NCBI GenBank assembly: GCA_020025635.1
Contig: JAHHRU010000010.1
Location: 1 to 64,000 of the forward strand
Direction: 5' to 3'
DNA length: 64,000 bases
Source of the DNA: Allofournierella sp.
GTDB lineage: Bacteria > Bacillota > Clostridia > Oscillospirales > Ruminococcaceae
Of this stretch, positions 61,514 through 64,000 are shown piece by piece. Under the pieces are notes generated by a model. It saw nothing but the letters and a program-made list of their open reading frames with translations, had not been told where the DNA came from and did no database searches. The first letter of the stretch is position 1; each line of letters begins with the position of its first letter. A program made the position numbers and the translations under genes.

Positions 61514-62692
61514 ATGAAAGCAGTGGGAATTATCGCAGAATACGATCCGTTCCATGCGGGCCATGCCTGGCAGATCGCCCAGGCAAAGCGCATGGGGGCC
61601 CGGGCTGTGGCCGTTTGCATGAGCGGGGATCTGGTACAGCGGGGATCGGCGGCGCTGCTGCCGCCCTGGGTGCGGGCCCAGGCGGCGCTTCTTTCAGGGG
61701 CCGATCTTGTGATCGAGCTGCCAAACCCCTGGGCCTGCCTTTCGGCTGAGGGGTTTGCCGCAGCCGGTGTGGCGCTTTTGAGCGCTCTGCCGGGGCTGGA
61801 TACCCTGGTGTTCGGCGCCGAAGTGCCGGATACAGAAGCCATGCTCTCGGCTGCCCGCATCCTGACAGGGCCCTGCTATGCGCAAGCGCTTTCCAAAGAG
61901 CTTTCCCAGGGGCTTTCGTTTGCGGCGGCCCGTGCGGCGGCGGTAAAAAGCCTTGCGCCCGGCATTGGCGGGCTGCTGGATGCCCCCAACAACAATCTGG
62001 GGGTGGAATACTGCAAGGCCATCCTGAACCAGAAAAGCCGCCTGCGCCCTTTTGCCATCGGCCGGCGAGGAGCAGATCACGGCCAGACCACCCCGGGGGA
62101 AAAGGGCTTTGCCAGCGCCAGCTTTATCCGGGAAAAATGGAAAGCGGAGGGCACCGGGCCCCTTGCGGAATATCTGCCGCCCCAGGCCCTGGCGCTTTAT
62201 CGCCAGAACCAGGACCAGGTGCTGGACCGAAAGGCCTTTGAAACAGCGGTGCTGAGCCGGCTGCGGGCCATGACAACGGACGAGCTCGGAAAAACACGGG
62301 GCACCAAAGAGGGCCTTGAAAATCTTTTGGCAAACACCCTGCGCTCGGCCTGCACGCTGGAAGAGGTGTATGCGGGGATGAAGTCAAAGCGGTATGCCCA
62401 CGCCCGGCTGCGCCGCTATGTGCTGGATGCGGCCCTGGGCTATACCGATGATCTGCCCAAGCTGCCGCCTTATCTGCACATCCTGGCGGCAAACCCGGTG
62501 GGGCTTGGGCTGTTAAAGGAGGCAGAACTTCCCGCCGATACCTCCCTTGCCCGGCTGGAAAAGCAGAGCGAAGCCGCAAAGCTTGCCGTCCTTGCCCACT
62601 GCGGCGGTGCGGACCTGGCGGCCCTGTGCCGTACAAAGCCCCAGCCCATGGGGCAAAGCTACACCCGCGTGCCGTTCATTATAAACGAATAA
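61514..62692 (+). CDS. tmcAL: tRNA(Met) cytidine acetate ligase
   Basis: Uses ATP and acetate to make N4-acetylcytidine at position 34 of elongator tRNA-Met (Bacillus YlbM). The 392 residues open with the nucleotidyltransferase motif VGIIAEYDPFHAGHAWQI and later have EYDP-fold residues and DAPNNNLGVEYCKAI. Start ATG at 61514. It is divergent from ackA; both enzymes use acetate, though shared control is not shown. Confidence 0.92.
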   Translation: MKAVGIIAEYDPFHAGHAWQIAQAKRMGARAVAVCMSGDLVQRGSAALLPPWVRAQAALLSGADLVIELPNPWACLSAEGFAAAGVALLSALPGLDTLVFGAEVPDTEAMLSAARILTGPCYAQALSKELSQGLSFAAARAAAVKSLAPGIGGLLDAPNNNLGVEYCKAILNQKSRLRPFAIGRRGADHGQTTPGEKGFASASFIREKWKAEGTGPLAEYLPPQALALYRQNQDQVLDRKAFETAVLSRLRAMTTDELGKTRGTKEGLENLLANTLRSACTLEEVYAGMKSKRYAHARLRRYVLDAALGYTDDLPKLPPYLHILAANPVGLGLLKEAELPADTSLARLEKQSEAAKLAVLAHCGGADLAALCRTKPQPMGQSYTRVPFIINE

Positions 62693-62695
62693 AAA

Positions 62696-62732
62696 ATGCC
62701 CCGCCGGTTTCAAAATCGGCGGGGCATTTTTT
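62696..62732. terminator. Terminator between tmcAL and the PucR gene
   Basis: ATGCCCCGCCG (62696-62706) pairs with CGGCGGGGCAT (62717-62727), with A6 before and T6 after, so it works in both directions. Confidence 0.93.
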
Positions 62733-62848
62733 ACCATCCAGAGAAGCAGATGAGGCTGCCGGGGGTGCACACACAGAAAGGCCGCCGGACTTTGGAGTTT
62801 TGGAAGAAAATTCGGCCCGCCCCAAAGAAAAAGGCACAAGCAAAAATG

Positions 62849-64000
62849 TCAGAAGCCGGATATTTCTGCCTGCGACTGCTGGATTAGCTGAAGCATCTGG
62901 CAGGAAAGCAGCAGCTGGTTTGCAGTGTTGCAGTCGTCAAAATCCAGGCCGAACAGTTCACGGGCCCGTGCCACCCGATAGTTGATGGTGTTGCGGTGCA
63001 GATGCAGCTGGCCGGCGGTGACCTTAACGCTTCGGTTGCTTTGCAGATAGACCGAAAGGGTGTTCAGGTAATCGGTGCCGTTGGCCTGGTCATACTGATA
63101 CAGCGCATATACATTCTGGTTGCAGTAATAGATGAGCTCGCTCAAGGGGATCTGATGCAGGATGTCGTATACCTTCACCTCATCGTAAAAAACATAGCTG
63201 TATGGATGGGTGGACAGATACCGGCGGTACTGGCAGGCTTTGAGCGCCTGGGTTTTGTATCGGTCGAACAGGAACAGATCATCGCCCCAGTCGCTGATGC
63301 CGCAGGTCAGGCATTTTTTGCGCAGATACTGGTCGAGCCGATGCAGCGTTTGGCTGCTCAGCCGGGAAAAATCATTTTCCGACAGCAGGATGGTCAGGAC
63401 CTGGTTATCCACCACGATGGCAGCCTGGGGGAAAAAGGCGAGAAGCTGGTTTTTGAAGCTGTCCTCGTCCGCATTGTAAGAAGAAAAGTGGGTCAGATCG
63501 GCGCAGATGGCCCGAAACGGCTGGTGGATGTCCATGCCGATCAGGCTGGCACGGTCGATAAAGTAGCCCCGGTTTTGAAACCGGCCCTGCACCAGCTCCA
63601 AAAGAAGATCTTCCCGTTTGGTTTTCTGCTCGGCGGGAAGCACAAGGTGATGATGCGAAAGCTCCTTGGCCAAAAGCTGGGCAACAAAGTAAAAATCGGC
63701 CTCGTCTTCGGTGGAGAAGTTGTTGTCTGTTTCGGTCACATTCAAATAGCCCAGCAGCTGGTTGTGGTCGGTGAGCTTATAAAACCGGCGGCGGCGCTGG
63801 GTGTTGGTGGGCAGAATGGTCATCCGCTCAAACGGCGCATTGGGGTCTTTGAGCTGGGGCCAGCGGGTAAGGGTGGCCGCAAACTCCAATGTGATGTAAC
63901 CCCGCTCCACAGCATTGGTCCAGGTTTCATCCGGCGCGGGGAGGGTGTGTGAATGTGCCAGGATGCGGCTGGTGTTGTTCAGGATCACGATCGGACAGTT
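62849..64000 (-). CDS. PucR/CdaR-family transcriptional regulator (5' end outside window)
   Basis: At least 383 residues; the frame stays open to the window edge, so the N-terminus is missing. The visible part has a GGDEF-like or sugar-diacid-recognition middle region and, at the C-terminus, the PucR helix-turn-helix (LSVYLQSNRSVKVTAGQLHL; HRNTINYRVARARELFGLDF). Such regulators control purine, amino-acid or diacid use, and the target is often next door, here out of view. Confidence 0.85.
   Translation of the reverse strand, partial: NCPIVILNNTSRILAHSHTLPAPDETWTNAVERGYITLEFAATLTRWPQLKDPNAPFERMTILPTNTQRRRRFYKLTDHNQLLGYLNVTETDNNFSTEDEADFYFVAQLLAKELSHHHLVLPAEQKTKREDLLLELVQGRFQNRGYFIDRASLIGMDIHQPFRAICADLTHFSSYNADEDSFKNQLLAFFPQAAIVVDNQVLTILLSENDFSRLSSQTLHRLDQYLRKKCLTCGISDWGDDLFLFDRYKTQALKACQYRRYLSTHPYSYVFYDEVKVYDILHQIPLSELIYYCNQNVYALYQYDQANGTDYLNTLSVYLQSNRSVKVTAGQLHLHRNTINYRVARARELFGLDFDDCNTANQLLLSCQMLQLIQQSQAEISGF

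Overview
The window looks like chromosome from a Gram-positive, moderately high-G+C Clostridia, most likely a Ruminococcaceae/Oscillospirales gut anaerobe close to Faecalibacterium. The supporting signs are the Bacillota-type spc/alpha ribosomal operon (zinc S14, map-KOW-infA insertion, T-box and ribosomal leaders), the long Clostridia-type PRPP synthetase, the methionine gamma-lyase-like protein, DUF1292 and DUF3842 genes, a PPi-type phosphofructokinase and acetate kinase. The genus is an inference from gene content and base composition only. I recognised no rRNA, tRNA, CRISPR array, insertion sequence or integrase.

Layout. 1-12008: end of the S10 operon, then the complete spc and alpha operons (rpsC to rplQ, with secY, adk, map, infA and rpoA), all on + and closed by a strong terminator. 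12.2-20.9 kb: PRPP synthetase; a minus-strand peptide-binding lipoprotein and CsoR-like repressor; murD with a GNAT gene; a PLP enzyme; a cation/proton antiporter. 20.9-25.9 kb (minus): MBL-fold hydrolase; a MarR-DegV pair whose promoter carries FabT-like palindromes; a cyclophilin-cls-DUF3842 operon. 26-28.1 kb: DUF1292 gene, a structured RNA resembling 6S RNA, and a GT-C mannosyltransferase. 28.5-31.3 kb: XRE regulator overlapping an ABC exporter. 31.6-36 kb (minus): ttcA-alr-nicotinamidase-lepA. 36.3-37.3 kb: rplM-rpsI with promoter and leader.

37.28-42.08 kb is the most unusual stretch. The 3' end of rpsI and its terminator are repeated about 4.7 kb downstream (67 of 68 bases identical in the terminator part), and a third terminator copy lies in between. 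The enclosed AT-richer DNA holds an Mrr-like endonuclease gene, an HTH plus ParB-like gene broken by two frameshifts and a stop, a gene-poor stretch, and a membrane acyltransferase. This reads as a decayed integrated element or defence-type island at the rpsI 3' end, with no integrase left.

42.3-64 kb: BlaI plus an M56 sensor protease with an unusual ectodomain; a G5/3D cell-wall protein; a cysteine T-box with cysS; a 983-residue double GT-C glycosyltransferase; sbcDC; a three-gene ArsR/P-loop/coiled-coil operon with long inverted repeats around its promoter; a PPi-type phosphofructokinase; a DUF4349 lipoprotein and a second lipoprotein; ackA divergent from tmcAL; and a PucR-type regulator cut by the window end.
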